From Campylobacter sp. CCUG 57310 (GTDB lineage Bacteria > Campylobacterota > Campylobacteria > Campylobacterales > Campylobacteraceae): a stretch of DNA of 64,000 nucleotides. This document shows, in pieces, positions 18,755 to 27,912 of the stretch. The stretch is from NCBI RefSeq assembly GCF_013201975.1, contig NZ_CP053845.1:1116001-1180000 (forward strand), given 5' to 3'. Position 1 is the stretch's first letter. Every line of letters starts with the position of its first letter. Made by a program: the position numbers and the translations under genes. The notes under the pieces are model-generated. The model had not been told where the DNA came from. It searched no databases and was given only the letters and a program-made list of their open reading frames with translations.

Positions 18755-19772
18755 AGTAAGTAGGTATCTTTTTACGAATTTCATAAGCACTTTCGCTTCG
18801 CTATTTTCGACTCTATTTCTCATTATGTCGATTGTATTTTTTATACAGATCGCGCGCATAACTTCATATATAGAGATAACATTTTTTGAGCTATTTAAGC
18901 TGTATTTGTTTATGTTGCCGCGCGTGCTTTTATTTACTATTCCCATAGCGTTTTTCGTATCTTTAGCGATGACGCTTTTTAGACTATCGAAAGAAAACGA
19001 AAGTATTGTTATATTTACCCTGGGACACTCGCCAAATTTTATAGCTAGGTTTTTTATAATTTTAAGCGGTCTTGTTTCGGCGTTTTTGCTTGTGGTTGCG
19101 ATAGTTTTGATACCTACCGCCGTTGAGCTAAACGAAAATTTTATAGAATACAAAAAAACCGTTGCCAAGCTTAATCTAAAAACAACTCAATTCGGACAAA
19201 GATTTTCAAACTGGATGGTCTATATACAAAGCGAAAAAAGCGATGATAACGGCACGACATACGAGGGAGTTACTCTTTATTCTTCTCAAGCGGGAGCTCA
19301 AAGAGTGATCATAGCGGATAACGCAAAGATCATAAACAACGCTTCAAATTTAGAACTTCAGCTAAATAGCGGCAAAATTTACGATATCAAAGACGACGTA
19401 TGGCATCAAGCGGACTTTAAATACATGAAGCTTCATACGTTTTCAAACGACAACATATCAAAAACGCTCTCGTTTATAGAGTATTGGAAAGATATCAAAA
19501 CCAACAAAAAAAGAGCTAAAGACTTTGCAACTTTTACTTTGATCGCCCTGTTTCCGCTTGCGACCACTTTATTTGCCATAAGCTTTGGGGTGGTTACGTA
19601 CAGATATGAAAAAGGCTTTATATATTTTGGGATTTTTGGCGTACTTTTTGTTTATTTTGCACTTATCATGTTGCTCTCATCAAAGGCGATGATAGCGATA
19701 CCGTCGGTATTTTTGCTGTTTTTAATAAGCTCTATTATATTTTATAAAAAGAAAATCGTTAAGAGATATTAG
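18747..19772 (+). CDS. LptF/LptG (YjgP/YjgQ) family permease
   Basis: Inner-membrane subunit of the lipopolysaccharide export ABC transporter (LptB2FG), which extracts LPS and passes it to the periplasmic bridge. The protein has 341 residues: three TM helices at the N-terminus, a periplasmic beta-jellyroll-like domain (~120-250), and three TM helices at the C-terminus (LIALFPLATTLFAISFGVV onward). The conserved early pattern YLFTNFISTFASLF and the coupling helix region SKENESIVIFTLGHSP fit the family. Whether it is LptF or LptG is not decided from sequence alone. It overlaps the prepilin peptidase gene by 8 bases. Confidence 0.85.
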   Translation: MGRVSRYLFTNFISTFASLFSTLFLIMSIVFFIQIARITSYIEITFFELFKLYLFMLPRVLLFTIPIAFFVSLAMTLFRLSKENESIVIFTLGHSPNFIARFFIILSGLVSAFLLVVAIVLIPTAVELNENFIEYKKTVAKLNLKTTQFGQRFSNWMVYIQSEKSDDNGTTYEGVTLYSSQAGAQRVIIADNAKIINNASNLELQLNSGKIYDIKDDVWHQADFKYMKLHTFSNDNISKTLSFIEYWKDIKTNKKRAKDFATFTLIALFPLATTLFAISFGVVTYRYEKGFIYFGIFGVLFVYFALIMLLSSKAMIAIPSVFLLFLISSIIFYKKKIVKRY

Positions 19773-19773
19773 C

Positions 19774-20616
19774 TTGAAGATAAAACTAGTATTTAGTTAC
19801 GACGGATCTAAATTTCAAGGCTCTCAAACCCAACCGCACGAAAACGGCGTAGAAGACATCTTAAGTTCGGCTTTAGCGCATGTAGGAATTTTTGGCAAAA
19901 TCATCTCAAGCTCAAGAACCGATAAAGATGTACATGCAAACAATCAAGTCGCATGCGTAGAGTGTGGCGAGCATTTTAAAGACTTTAAAAGGCTTGCAAA
20001 TTTAATCAACCGTCACGCTCATCCGCATATTCACATAAAACAAATTTCAAAAGTAAATGAAAGCTTTCATCCGCGTTATGACGCTAAATTTAGGCAGTAT
20101 CGATACATCATCAACCATGGCGAATTTAGTCCATTTTTAAGTCAGTATCATACATTTTTACCAAAATTTGATCTAAAAAAAGCCAATGAACTTCTTGCAC
20201 TATTTATCGGCGAGCATGACTTTAGCGCATTTATGAAGCTTGGAAGCGAAGTAAAAAGTCCGGTGCGCAAGATAACAAAAGCGTTTTGCTACTCTTGCGG
20301 AGAAAAAACCATCATAGTTTTTAAAGCAAACGGATTTTTAAGAGCTCAAATTCGCCTTATGATAGCTAGCGTTTTAAAGACTTTAGAGCTTACTCAAATC
20401 GGCAAATTAAATAAAAACAAAAGTCAATTTGCTAAATATAGTGAAATTTTGATTGTTGATAAAAATTTAAGCGACAATACGGATACAAATTCTATCCAAG
20501 ATGAAAATTTCAAAAAAGCAAAAGAGCTTTTATGCAAGGCTATTTACGACCAAAGGGCTATTACTCGAATGCCTGCACCGCCAAACGGGCTTTATTTAAA
20601 TAGAGTTTTTTACTAA
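19774..20616 (+). CDS. truA: tRNA pseudouridine(38-40) synthase TruA
   Basis: TruA isomerises uridines 38-40 in the anticodon arm of tRNAs. The 280-residue protein starts LVFSYDGSKFQGSQTQP and carries the catalytic Asp in SSRTDKDVHA (family S(A)GRTDxGVHA, so the G-x-G variant is typical of epsilonproteobacteria), with FRYR-like KFRQYRYIIN and the C-terminal GFLRAQIRLMIASVL. The start is a TTG one base after the previous stop. It is last in the operon and ends in convergence with ftsK, separated by 23 bases with no obvious terminator. Confidence 0.94.
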   Translation: MKIKLVFSYDGSKFQGSQTQPHENGVEDILSSALAHVGIFGKIISSSRTDKDVHANNQVACVECGEHFKDFKRLANLINRHAHPHIHIKQISKVNESFHPRYDAKFRQYRYIINHGEFSPFLSQYHTFLPKFDLKKANELLALFIGEHDFSAFMKLGSEVKSPVRKITKAFCYSCGEKTIIVFKANGFLRAQIRLMIASVLKTLELTQIGKLNKNKSQFAKYSEILIVDKNLSDNTDTNSIQDENFKKAKELLCKAIYDQRAITRMPAPPNGLYLNRVFY

Positions 20617-20639
20617 CCGCTCAAACTAAAAAGCCAAAT

Positions 20640-22742
20640 TTACAAAATTTCCCTTTGTCCTTTGGCGTTAACAGGACTTAGCACTCCCATTTGCTCCATC
20701 TGCTCGATTATCGTTGCAGCTCTATTGTATCCTATCTTAAGACGCCTTTGAAGGTAGCTGATGGAAGTTTTTTGCTCGCTTAGAACAATCTCTTTAGCCT
20801 CTTCGTAAAGCTCGTCAAGCTCACCTGCAAGAGTCTCGCCGGAACCTTCGCCGCCGGAGCCTGAAGTTGCGCCGTCTTCTTTTAAAAATTTCTCGTCATA
20901 AACAACCTCTTGTTGCTCTTTTAAGAAATTCACTATCGTCTCTATCTCTTTTTCGCTGGCAAAAGGCGCATGAAGCCTGATGATACCAGGACTTCCAGGA
21001 GGCGTAAACAGCATATCGCCGCGCCCCAAGAGGCTTTCAGCGCCCATTTGATCAAGGATTACCTTACTGTCGATCCTTTGCCCTACTCTATAACTGATAC
21101 GACTTGGCAAATTTGCCTTTATGAGGCCAGTTACCACATCCACGCTTGGTCGCTGAGTAGCTACGATTAGGTGAATTCCGCTTGCCCTAGCCATCTGTGC
21201 AAGCCTTCCGATATACAGCTCCACATCCTTGCCGCTTGTCATCATAAGATCTGCTAATTCGTCGATGATAACCACTATATAAGGAAACTGCTCGCCGCCT
21301 TCGGCTTTCATCTTTTCATTGTAGCTCTCGATGTTCTTCGTGCGAGTATGGCTCATGATCTTATATCTGCGCTCCATCTCGGCAACCATATTTGCAAGCG
21401 CGGTGATAGCCTGCTTGGCTTGAGTGATAACAGGAGTTAAGAGGTGCGGGATATCGTTATAAATGCTAAATTCAAGCATCTTAGGATCTATCATCATAAG
21501 GCGCAGAGTCTGAGGGCTATTTCTATAAAGCAAGCTTAAAAGCATGGCGTTTATGCCCACGCTCTTACCGCTTCCGGTAGTTCCCGCTATAAGAAGATGC
21601 GGAAGCTTTTTAAGATCGGTGATAAAAGGCGCCCCTACTATATCTTTACCAAGCGCGATAGTAAGAGGGCTTGAGGCTTTTTTATAAATTTCGCTATCTA
21701 AAATTTCTTTTAGATAAATCGTCTCTATATTTTGGTTTGGCACTTCTATACCCACTACGTCTTTGCCGGGGATTGGTGCTTGGATACGGATAGTCTGAGC
21801 GCGCAAAGCCATAGCAATATCATCTTGCAAGGTCAAAATTTTACTTACCTTTATATGCGGAGCTAAACGAAACTCAAATGTGGTAACGATAGGCCCCGTA
21901 TAAGTGCGAACTACATCACCGTCTATCTTAAACTTACGCAATTTATCAAGCAGATCGGATATCTTTTGATCGATCTCAACTTCATTGAAATTATGAGAAC
22001 GCTTTGGTGGATCGTTTAGAAATTTAAGTGGCGGAAGCACGAAATCCTTTGGTTTTTCAACCTTGCCTTTTTCTATCTCGTCAAGAAGTTTTTTGTTTTC
22101 TGCCACTTCATTTAAAATTTCAACGCCGTTTATAGTGGATATATTTTTACTGCCGACATCTTCAGCCTCTACATCAATAAAATCTGCTAAATTTTCACTA
22201 TCTTCATTATCAGTGATATCTTTATCTTTTATCTCTCTTTTTTTAGCTCTTTGTGTGGATTTTTTCTGAACTATCTGTCTTGGCTGCTCAAATTTATAAT
22301 CGGCATAAGTATCTCTTGCGGTAGGTTCTACAAAAGCTTTTTTTAATACTACCGCTATATTTTCTTGAGCTATCAGCCCAAATGCAAGCACAAAAAGCAT
22401 CACTATAAAAACCCACGAGCCTATCACTCCTACTACATCTTTAAGTGCGTTTATACAAAAACTGCCTATGATACCTGCTTGAGTGGAGCTTGAAATAGCT
22501 TGAAACATCAAAAATGCAAAAAATAAAATAACAAGCCCAAGCGCAAGCTGAGCAAAGTCAAGATCAAATTTCTTAAAAAATTTATATACGTAGTAGGCAA
22601 AAAATATCAAAGCAAACGGATAAATGTAAGCTATAAAGCCGAATAGTTCGTAATTCACTTCACCTAAAATTTTACCGAAGCTTCCTACGAAATTTGCATC
22701 AGGAGCTATCGTGGCAGCTCCAAAAAACATCAAAAAAAACAC
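20640..22742 (-). CDS. ftsK: DNA translocase FtsK
   Basis: Septum-anchored dsDNA pump that clears and resolves chromosome termini at division. Visible are N-terminal TM helices (four within ~1-135), a charged linker (~140-250), the RecA-like motor with Walker A LIAGTTGSGKSVGINAM and Walker B YIVVIIDELADLMM, and a C-terminal winged-helix gamma domain (SISYLQRRLKIGYNRAATII). The GTG at 22742 is the first canonical start in frame, but no ribosome site precedes it. The open frame continues upstream as a hydrophobic stretch to an ATT codon at 22772 with AAAGGA six bases before it, so translation may start there (see findings). Confidence 0.93.
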   Translation of the reverse strand: MFFLMFFGAATIAPDANFVGSFGKILGEVNYELFGFIAYIYPFALIFFAYYVYKFFKKFDLDFAQLALGLVILFFAFLMFQAISSSTQAGIIGSFCINALKDVVGVIGSWVFIVMLFVLAFGLIAQENIAVVLKKAFVEPTARDTYADYKFEQPRQIVQKKSTQRAKKREIKDKDITDNEDSENLADFIDVEAEDVGSKNISTINGVEILNEVAENKKLLDEIEKGKVEKPKDFVLPPLKFLNDPPKRSHNFNEVEIDQKISDLLDKLRKFKIDGDVVRTYTGPIVTTFEFRLAPHIKVSKILTLQDDIAMALRAQTIRIQAPIPGKDVVGIEVPNQNIETIYLKEILDSEIYKKASSPLTIALGKDIVGAPFITDLKKLPHLLIAGTTGSGKSVGINAMLLSLLYRNSPQTLRLMMIDPKMLEFSIYNDIPHLLTPVITQAKQAITALANMVAEMERRYKIMSHTRTKNIESYNEKMKAEGGEQFPYIVVIIDELADLMMTSGKDVELYIGRLAQMARASGIHLIVATQRPSVDVVTGLIKANLPSRISYRVGQRIDSKVILDQMGAESLLGRGDMLFTPPGSPGIIRLHAPFASEKEIETIVNFLKEQQEVVYDEKFLKEDGATSGSGGEGSGETLAGELDELYEEAKEIVLSEQKTSISYLQRRLKIGYNRAATIIEQMEQMGVLSPVNAKGQREIL

Positions 22743-22811
22743 AACTATAACTAAAATCGACTCTCGTAAAATCTCAAATCCTTTATTTAAAAGTCTGATT
22801 ATAGCGTAATT

Positions 22812-25022
22812 TTACATATAGTTTAAGAGACTTAGTTGATTTACCTTTGCAACCGACTGAAGCATGGCTTGATAACTCATTACCTTTTGCATCAAATTCA
22901 TATAGGTTTTTCCGTAGTCGGCATCTATGACTTCGGACTTAACCGTCTGGACGTTTACCGAGAGAATTCCCGCTCTTAAATTCGTATCTTTTAGCGAACT
23001 GGAAAGTGCTCCTACTTTCGTATGAAGCTTATTTACATGATCAAAGATGTGATCTACTCTTTCGATAGCTCCTTGGATTCCCGAGTTTCTAGGATCAGGA
23101 CCGTTTGCGTCAGCCCTATACTGCCCAAGCCTAACAGCCTCTATCATCTTATCAAGATCGGCAAATATATCAACGCTTGGCTCATCTAAAGTAACGCCGT
23201 TATTTGCAGAAAAAGTAAAGACCGAGCCCACGCCTTGAGACGTAGCAGGAGTATTTCCGGTGCTATCTCCTGCGAATTTATCCGAATTTCTATTATCAAA
23301 AATTCCAACCTCTATAGAAGTATTTGCATTTTGCATATCGGTAACTTTTATCCTGCCTCTATGATCCATATTTACTTCAACGCTTCCTTGTGCCGCTTTT
23401 ATACCCTTTTGATACTCTTCATAGTCGGTATCTACGGTAGGAACGTTATCGCTAGCAACCATAGCTATGATATCATTTATCTGCCTAAAGGTAACGTCTT
23501 TAGCAGGCGTTCTAACACCTTCTGTTTGATTTGTAACAGGGTTATATTTACTATCCCATATAGGAGCTTGATAATCCACAACCGTTCCATTAGGCCTTGT
23601 GTGAGATATGGCTACATTGGCATTAGCTCCTACAAGCCTTATATTTACCGAATACTCTACTCCGCTCTTTGATTTGATCTTCATTTGTATATTTTGACCG
23701 TCGATATTGTATTTGCCTTTTTCGCCGTCATACAAATTTTTAGTTCCCGCAACTTCACTTAAAGTCGTCTTATCTGTAGCATAATTACCCGTAGCCCTTG
23801 AAATCTGCGAAACGGTTCCTGTTACATGCTTTCCTTCCTTTTTAAAATTTACTTTATCGTAATCAAAAGCATTAGACTTGCTGCCGTCCAAATTTGTGTA
23901 ACTACTCTTTACAAATTCGGTTATCACAAAATCATTAGGATTGGCGTCTTTAAGAGCTTTCAGGTCTTTCATGCTATTAATGCCGTTAAATGCATTGGAA
24001 GCGTTGTTTATATTTGTATTAGTTAAAGAATTTACGTCCGCAATCTTTGCCGTAGCGCCTATCATATGAAAATCAATAACCTGATTTCCTTTGGTTAGAT
24101 CTTTTATGTTAATTTGTCCTTGGTTATTTATACTTACTTCTACGATTTTATTATTCGGGGTATTTCCGTATTCGGTGCCTATTTTTTCCAGCAGATCTTT
24201 TATGGAAGCATCGGAAGTCATTTGGAATTTACTTGTAAATGAAGTTCCGTCAGGCTTTTTGCCTTGAAGAAAAAAGGTCGTATTTTGAAATTTCTTAGCA
24301 TTTGGTCCGACGAAGTCAAGATCTGAAAGCCCTTTTTCATCTTTTAGATAGTTAAAGCCTATCATGTTTTGAAGCTTACTCTCTTCGTTTAGGTATCTTA
24401 CGTTATCTTTCCTGTTAAGTATGCTCTGATCGGTTAACGAAACATTAGCGCTTAATCGCTTGTTATAATCCATATCCCTACCTAAAAACAGCTCTCCTCC
24501 GGTTAGGTTATAAGGTAAATTTACTTTCGACCCCCCTACTATGTTCATAAGCTGAAAATTTCCAAAATACTCATTAGTAGTTCCATTGATAGGCTTGGTG
24601 TTTATGGCGCTTCCCGAAAACAAAAATTGTCCATTGATTGAGGTATTTGCAATATTTACAAGATGATTTTTTATGCCTTGCAGATCGTTTGCAAGAGCCT
24701 CTCTAGAGGTCTTTGAGTGATGCTGATTACCTGCTTGAACGAGCTTTGTTTTAAACAATTCAAGCTTTTCTTTAAATTCTTTCAAGGCTTTATCCGTATT
24801 TAAAGAAAAATGATGAGCTTTTGATGTAATGTCTTTCACTTGATTAAGAGTTGCAACTTCGTAATCAAGCCTCATTCCGTCATTATATATACTGCTATCT
24901 TCAAAGGAATTTTGTATCTTAAGACCGCTTGAAAGTTGAGTGTTTAGTCTATGAAGCTCCCTCATGCTTGTCTGATAGTTGTAGTTATCATTAAATTTCA
25001 TCATCTGGTTTGTAATTCGCAT
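22812..25022 (-). CDS. flgL: flagellar hook-filament junction protein FlgL
   Basis: Hook-associated protein 3 joins the hook to the flagellin filament. The D0/D1 N-terminal coil (MRITNQMMKFNDNYNYQTS, QLSSGLKI) and the C-terminal coil (QTVKSEVIDADYGKTYMNLMQ... ending LSLLNYM) are flagellin-like and enclose a large variable surface domain (~200-630), giving the ~736-residue size typical of Campylobacter. The start chosen is ATG at 25022, behind AGGAA and matching the MRI start of the family; a TTG two codons earlier is less likely. A GG-N10-GC promoter lies ~40 bases upstream, consistent with sigma-54 control of hook-stage genes. Confidence 0.93.
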   Translation of the reverse strand: MRITNQMMKFNDNYNYQTSMRELHRLNTQLSSGLKIQNSFEDSSIYNDGMRLDYEVATLNQVKDITSKAHHFSLNTDKALKEFKEKLELFKTKLVQAGNQHHSKTSREALANDLQGIKNHLVNIANTSINGQFLFSGSAINTKPINGTTNEYFGNFQLMNIVGGSKVNLPYNLTGGELFLGRDMDYNKRLSANVSLTDQSILNRKDNVRYLNEESKLQNMIGFNYLKDEKGLSDLDFVGPNAKKFQNTTFFLQGKKPDGTSFTSKFQMTSDASIKDLLEKIGTEYGNTPNNKIVEVSINNQGQINIKDLTKGNQVIDFHMIGATAKIADVNSLTNTNINNASNAFNGINSMKDLKALKDANPNDFVITEFVKSSYTNLDGSKSNAFDYDKVNFKKEGKHVTGTVSQISRATGNYATDKTTLSEVAGTKNLYDGEKGKYNIDGQNIQMKIKSKSGVEYSVNIRLVGANANVAISHTRPNGTVVDYQAPIWDSKYNPVTNQTEGVRTPAKDVTFRQINDIIAMVASDNVPTVDTDYEEYQKGIKAAQGSVEVNMDHRGRIKVTDMQNANTSIEVGIFDNRNSDKFAGDSTGNTPATSQGVGSVFTFSANNGVTLDEPSVDIFADLDKMIEAVRLGQYRADANGPDPRNSGIQGAIERVDHIFDHVNKLHTKVGALSSSLKDTNLRAGILSVNVQTVKSEVIDADYGKTYMNLMQKVMSYQAMLQSVAKVNQLSLLNYM

Positions 25023-25058
25023 CGCCAATTCCTATATTAAATTTTAATTAAACTTTAA

Positions 25059-25076
25059 AAGCAAATAAAGTTCCAA
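25059..25076 (-). promoter_or_regulatory. sigma-54 (RpoN) promoter of flgL
   Basis: On the minus strand, TTGGAAC-N4-TTTGCTT places GG and GC exactly ten bases apart, the -24/-12 arrangement of RpoN promoters (consensus TGGCAC-N5-TTGC). The predicted start site near 25049 leaves a leader of about 27 bases before the ATG. In Campylobacter, hook and hook-associated genes are known to depend on RpoN with FlgSR. Confidence 0.8.
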
Positions 25077-25161
25077 CGTGCAAAATATCGTCAAAATCTA
25101 AAATTTATTTAGTTTAGAGTATGATCTATTTTTAAAATTTAATTTTAAGCCACGAGGTATC

Positions 25162-25902
25162 ATGATGAAAATTTTGTTTTCCCCAAGCGAAGCTAAAACC
25201 GCCGTCAAATCTACGAAATTTATGAGCAAAGATAGCTTTATATTCCCAAATTTATATGAAAAAAGAATAGAAATTTTAAACACTTATAATGAATTTTTAA
25301 AATCCGCTTCAGAAGATCAAATTTTAAAGCTATTTGGATATAAAAAGAGCGATGAGTACGGTGATCTAAGAGAAGATATTTTTAAAAGAAGCGTTATAAA
25401 AGCAGTCTTAAGATATGACGGAGTTGCGTATAAACATTTAGATTATAGGAATTTAGATAAAGACGCTCAAAATTTCATAGATAAAAACGTGTTTATATTT
25501 TCAAATTTATATGGCGGCATACTGGCAGGCGATGAAATAGCAGAATACAAACTAAAACAGGGCGAAAAAATAAACGGACTAAATATAGAGAAATTTTACA
25601 AAGATAACTTCTCAAAAGAAATTGACAAATGGATAAGTAATGAAGCGGTTTTAGACCTTCGCGCGGGATTTTACGAAAAATTTTATGACATTAAAGTTCC
25701 TTTTGCGACTTTTAAATTTATAAAAGACGGTAAAGTCGTTAGTCATTATGCGAAAGCATACCGAGGAATAGTGCTAAAAGAGGTTGCCAAAGCAGATATA
25801 AAAACGATTGAAGAACTTGGAAAACTAACGATAAATAACTTAATGCTAATTGATATCAAAAAAAGCGGTCTTAAAAACGAATTTTTGGTGGAAATTTTAT
25901 AA
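25162..25902 (+). CDS. yaaA: YaaA/UPF0246 family peroxide-stress protein
   Basis: Cytoplasmic protein of 246 residues. The N-terminal KILFSPSEAKT(A) motif and C-terminal FATFKFIKDGKVVSHYAKAYRG match the YaaA (DUF328/UPF0246) family, which in E. coli lowers intracellular free iron under peroxide stress and binds DNA. The central LRYDGVAYKHLDYRNLD is also conserved. It starts divergently from flgL, behind GAGG; a second ATG follows directly. No OxyR or PerR box is recognised in the 130-base gap. It appears monocistronic. Confidence 0.88.
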   Translation: MMKILFSPSEAKTAVKSTKFMSKDSFIFPNLYEKRIEILNTYNEFLKSASEDQILKLFGYKKSDEYGDLREDIFKRSVIKAVLRYDGVAYKHLDYRNLDKDAQNFIDKNVFIFSNLYGGILAGDEIAEYKLKQGEKINGLNIEKFYKDNFSKEIDKWISNEAVLDLRAGFYEKFYDIKVPFATFKFIKDGKVVSHYAKAYRGIVLKEVAKADIKTIEELGKLTINNLMLIDIKKSGLKNEFLVEIL

Positions 25903-26031
25903 AAATCGTAAATTTGAGCCTTTTTTATTAAAAAAAACTTATTTTTGTTCAAATTTAGCTTAAAAAACTATTGTGTTTTTTTTAAAAACGTTGTAAAATG
26001 CGATTATATCACTTCTTAAAAGGATGGTTCT

Positions 26032-26334
26032 ATGAAAAAAGCTGAATTTATTCAAGCTGTTGCCGACAAGGCTGGTCTTTCTAAAAAAGATTCTCTAAAA
26101 GTTGTTGACGCTACCTTAGAGACAATCAAAGAGGCGCTTACTGCTGGTGGCAGCGTTAGCTTTATAGGTTTTGGAACTTTTAGTACAGCTGATAGAGCTG
26201 CTAGAAAAGCAAGAGTTCCTGGAACAAAAAAAGTAATCGATGTTCCTGCTAGCAAAGCTGTTAAATTTAAAGTTGGTAAAAAACTTAAAGAGGCTGTTGT
26301 AGCAGGTGCCGGCAAAAAAGGCAAAAAGAAATAA
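26032..26334 (+). CDS. hup: HU family DNA-binding protein
   Basis: Histone-like protein that bends and compacts DNA as a homodimer. It has 100 residues. MKKAEFIQAVADKAGLSKKD forms the N-terminal helices, and FIGFGTFSTADRAARKARVPG holds the beta-arm, where the prolines that kink DNA sit. The C-terminus has a short Lys/Gly tail (AGKKGKKK). It is preceded by a good AAAAGGATGG site and followed by a strong terminator, so it is a single-gene transcript. The gene uses more uniform, common codons than its neighbours, as expected for a highly expressed protein. Confidence 0.96.
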   Translation: MKKAEFIQAVADKAGLSKKDSLKVVDATLETIKEALTAGGSVSFIGFGTFSTADRAARKARVPGTKKVIDVPASKAVKFKVGKKLKEAVVAGAGKKGKKK

Positions 26335-26345
26335 TTTCTTTTCAT

Positions 26346-26375
26346 AGAAGCTCCTTACGGAGCTTCTTATTTATC
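26346..26375 (+). terminator. rho-independent terminator after hup
   Basis: A 9-bp perfect stem (26346-26354 with 26359-26367) with loop TTAC is followed by a T-rich stretch. It lies 12 bases after the hup stop. Confidence 0.85.
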
Positions 26376-26447
26376 CAAATTTTAAATATTCTTTCAAAAT
26401 TTAATATATCTTTTATCTCTTTTAGATAAAATACAATTCTTTTTTTG

Positions 26448-26534
26448 GCCCGAGTGGTGAAACTGGTAGACGCGCCAGACTCAAAATCTGGTAAGGGCAA
26501 CCTTGTGTCGGTTCGAGTCCGACCTCGGGCACCA
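26448..26534 (+). tRNA. tRNA-Leu (anticodon CAA)
   Basis: An 87-base class II tRNA with acceptor stem GCCCGAG/CTCGGGC and discriminator A followed by an encoded CCA. The anticodon stem CCAGA/TCTGG encloses loop CTCAAAA, anticodon CAA, which reads UUG. It has a long variable arm (around GGGCAACCTTG) and the T-loop GGTTCGAGTCC. It stands alone, not in an rRNA operon. Confidence 0.96.
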
Positions 26535-26993
26535 TTTATATTTTTCAAAGCTTTTCATATTTTTTCATTTTTTATCAATAGACACCCCAAAACACGATAT
26601 TTTACTAAAAATATTTTTTCATTAATCATTTTATTTCATATCTTACTAGATTTTTTACGGAGTTTTTAAAGGATTTTTTTATAAAAATCCGCAAAGAGAA
26701 TAACAATATATAAAGCAAATGTTCTTCCGAAAGATAAACAAATATAAATAAAAAGAGTATAAATCAGACACTAAAAATTTATATATATTTTTAAGCCCGG
26801 CTTGGCATAGATATTTTACTTTGCTTAAATATTCCAAGGAAGTATTTCAATATTTATTACCGGCACAATTAAGAAATTTTGCTTAGAATACAGAAAAACA
26901 GCAACTATTTTGTATAAAATTTCAAAAACCTAAACTACAAACAAACTCTTTTAGCTATCAAATTTCAAAACAAGCCAAAAGAGTTTAATAAAT
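26535..26993. other. 459-base AT-rich intergenic region
   Basis: No convincing gene on either strand. It contains a terminator-like hairpin (stem 26671-26678 with 26683-26690) downstream of tRNA-Leu. No copy of the tRNA 3' end is found that would mark an integration site. The rest shows no recognised structure. Confidence 0.5.
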
Positions 26994-27863
26994 TTAGGCC
27001 ACGCTTTTTCTTTCATAATAAGTAATTATTTTATTGTGAACCAAAAGTGAGATATATATGACCGCTCCGCCAATGATAAGACGAACAATGTCTGCGTCTT
27101 TATGCCAAAATACTAAATTTACAATAATCGCAGCAGGTATGAGCGCGTTATTCATGATTGCCAAAGTGCCGCTATCAACCTCGCACGCACCTTTGTTCCA
27201 CATAAAGTATCCAAGCCCGCTAGCTCCGATTCCAAGCCATAGAAGCACTAAAGACTGAGTCATATCAAGTGAAATTTTCTCAAAATTTCCAAACATGCCA
27301 AACGCAAATCCCGTTACCAAGCAAGCTCCTACAAAAAACCAGCCAAAAAGACCCTTTTGTTCGTTAAATCCTTTATCTTCAAGTAAAAATTTATACGCAC
27401 TCTGTCCAACGCCAAAGCATAAATTCGCACCCTGAACCATTAAAAATCCAAGCCAAAAGTTACTATTTATACCGCCGTATTTGATAATAAAAGCTCCCAA
27501 AACCGCAACCGCAACGCTAAGTAGATAAAGCGGTCGCAAGCGCTTAGCGAAAAGATCATAAACCACGCTCACATAAAAAGGTGTAAATATCGTAAAAAGC
27601 GCTACTTCAGGCACACTTAGATATAAAAATGAGTTATAGTAAAAAATATACATAGCTCCTATTTGAATAGCTCCGATAAGTGTGATTTTAGCGTATATGG
27701 CGGCATTTTTTGCCTCAAATTTCATAAAAGGCAAAAAGACTAAAAGCGCCAAAACAACACGCGAAAATGCCGCAAAATAGCTATCTACCCTGCCTGCTAA
27801 AAACTCCCCTATCAAACTAAAACTAAAAGCCCAAAGCAACGTTACAAAAACAAGTTTATTCAC
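26994..27863 (-). CDS. EamA/DMT-family transporter
   Basis: Inner-membrane exporter-type protein of 289 residues with ten predicted TM helices in two EamA repeats. The first repeat runs from LLWAFSFSLIGEFLAGRVD to ~130. The second begins near ~145 (FLMVQGANLCFGVGQSAYKFLL) and includes WLGIGASGLGYFMWNKG, a hallmark of the family. Substrates of DMT transporters vary (amino acids, purines, metabolites) and cannot be read from sequence. It follows the thiamine operon on the same strand after a 49-base gap, so read-through is possible, but a thiamine-related role is only a guess. No homologous TM domain swap or truncation is seen. Confidence 0.87.
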   Translation of the reverse strand: MNKLVFVTLLWAFSFSLIGEFLAGRVDSYFAAFSRVVLALLVFLPFMKFEAKNAAIYAKITLIGAIQIGAMYIFYYNSFLYLSVPEVALFTIFTPFYVSVVYDLFAKRLRPLYLLSVAVAVLGAFIIKYGGINSNFWLGFLMVQGANLCFGVGQSAYKFLLEDKGFNEQKGLFGWFFVGACLVTGFAFGMFGNFEKISLDMTQSLVLLWLGIGASGLGYFMWNKGACEVDSGTLAIMNNALIPAAIIVNLVFWHKDADIVRLIIGGAVIYISLLVHNKIITYYERKSVA

Positions 27864-27912
27864 CGATTATCCTTAATAAAAATTTTAAAATGATAATAAA
27901 TTGGCCTTAAAT

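Noticed and set aside
26535-26993. Integration site next to tRNA-Leu
   Set aside because: No second copy of the tRNA 3' end and no integrase gene in the following region.
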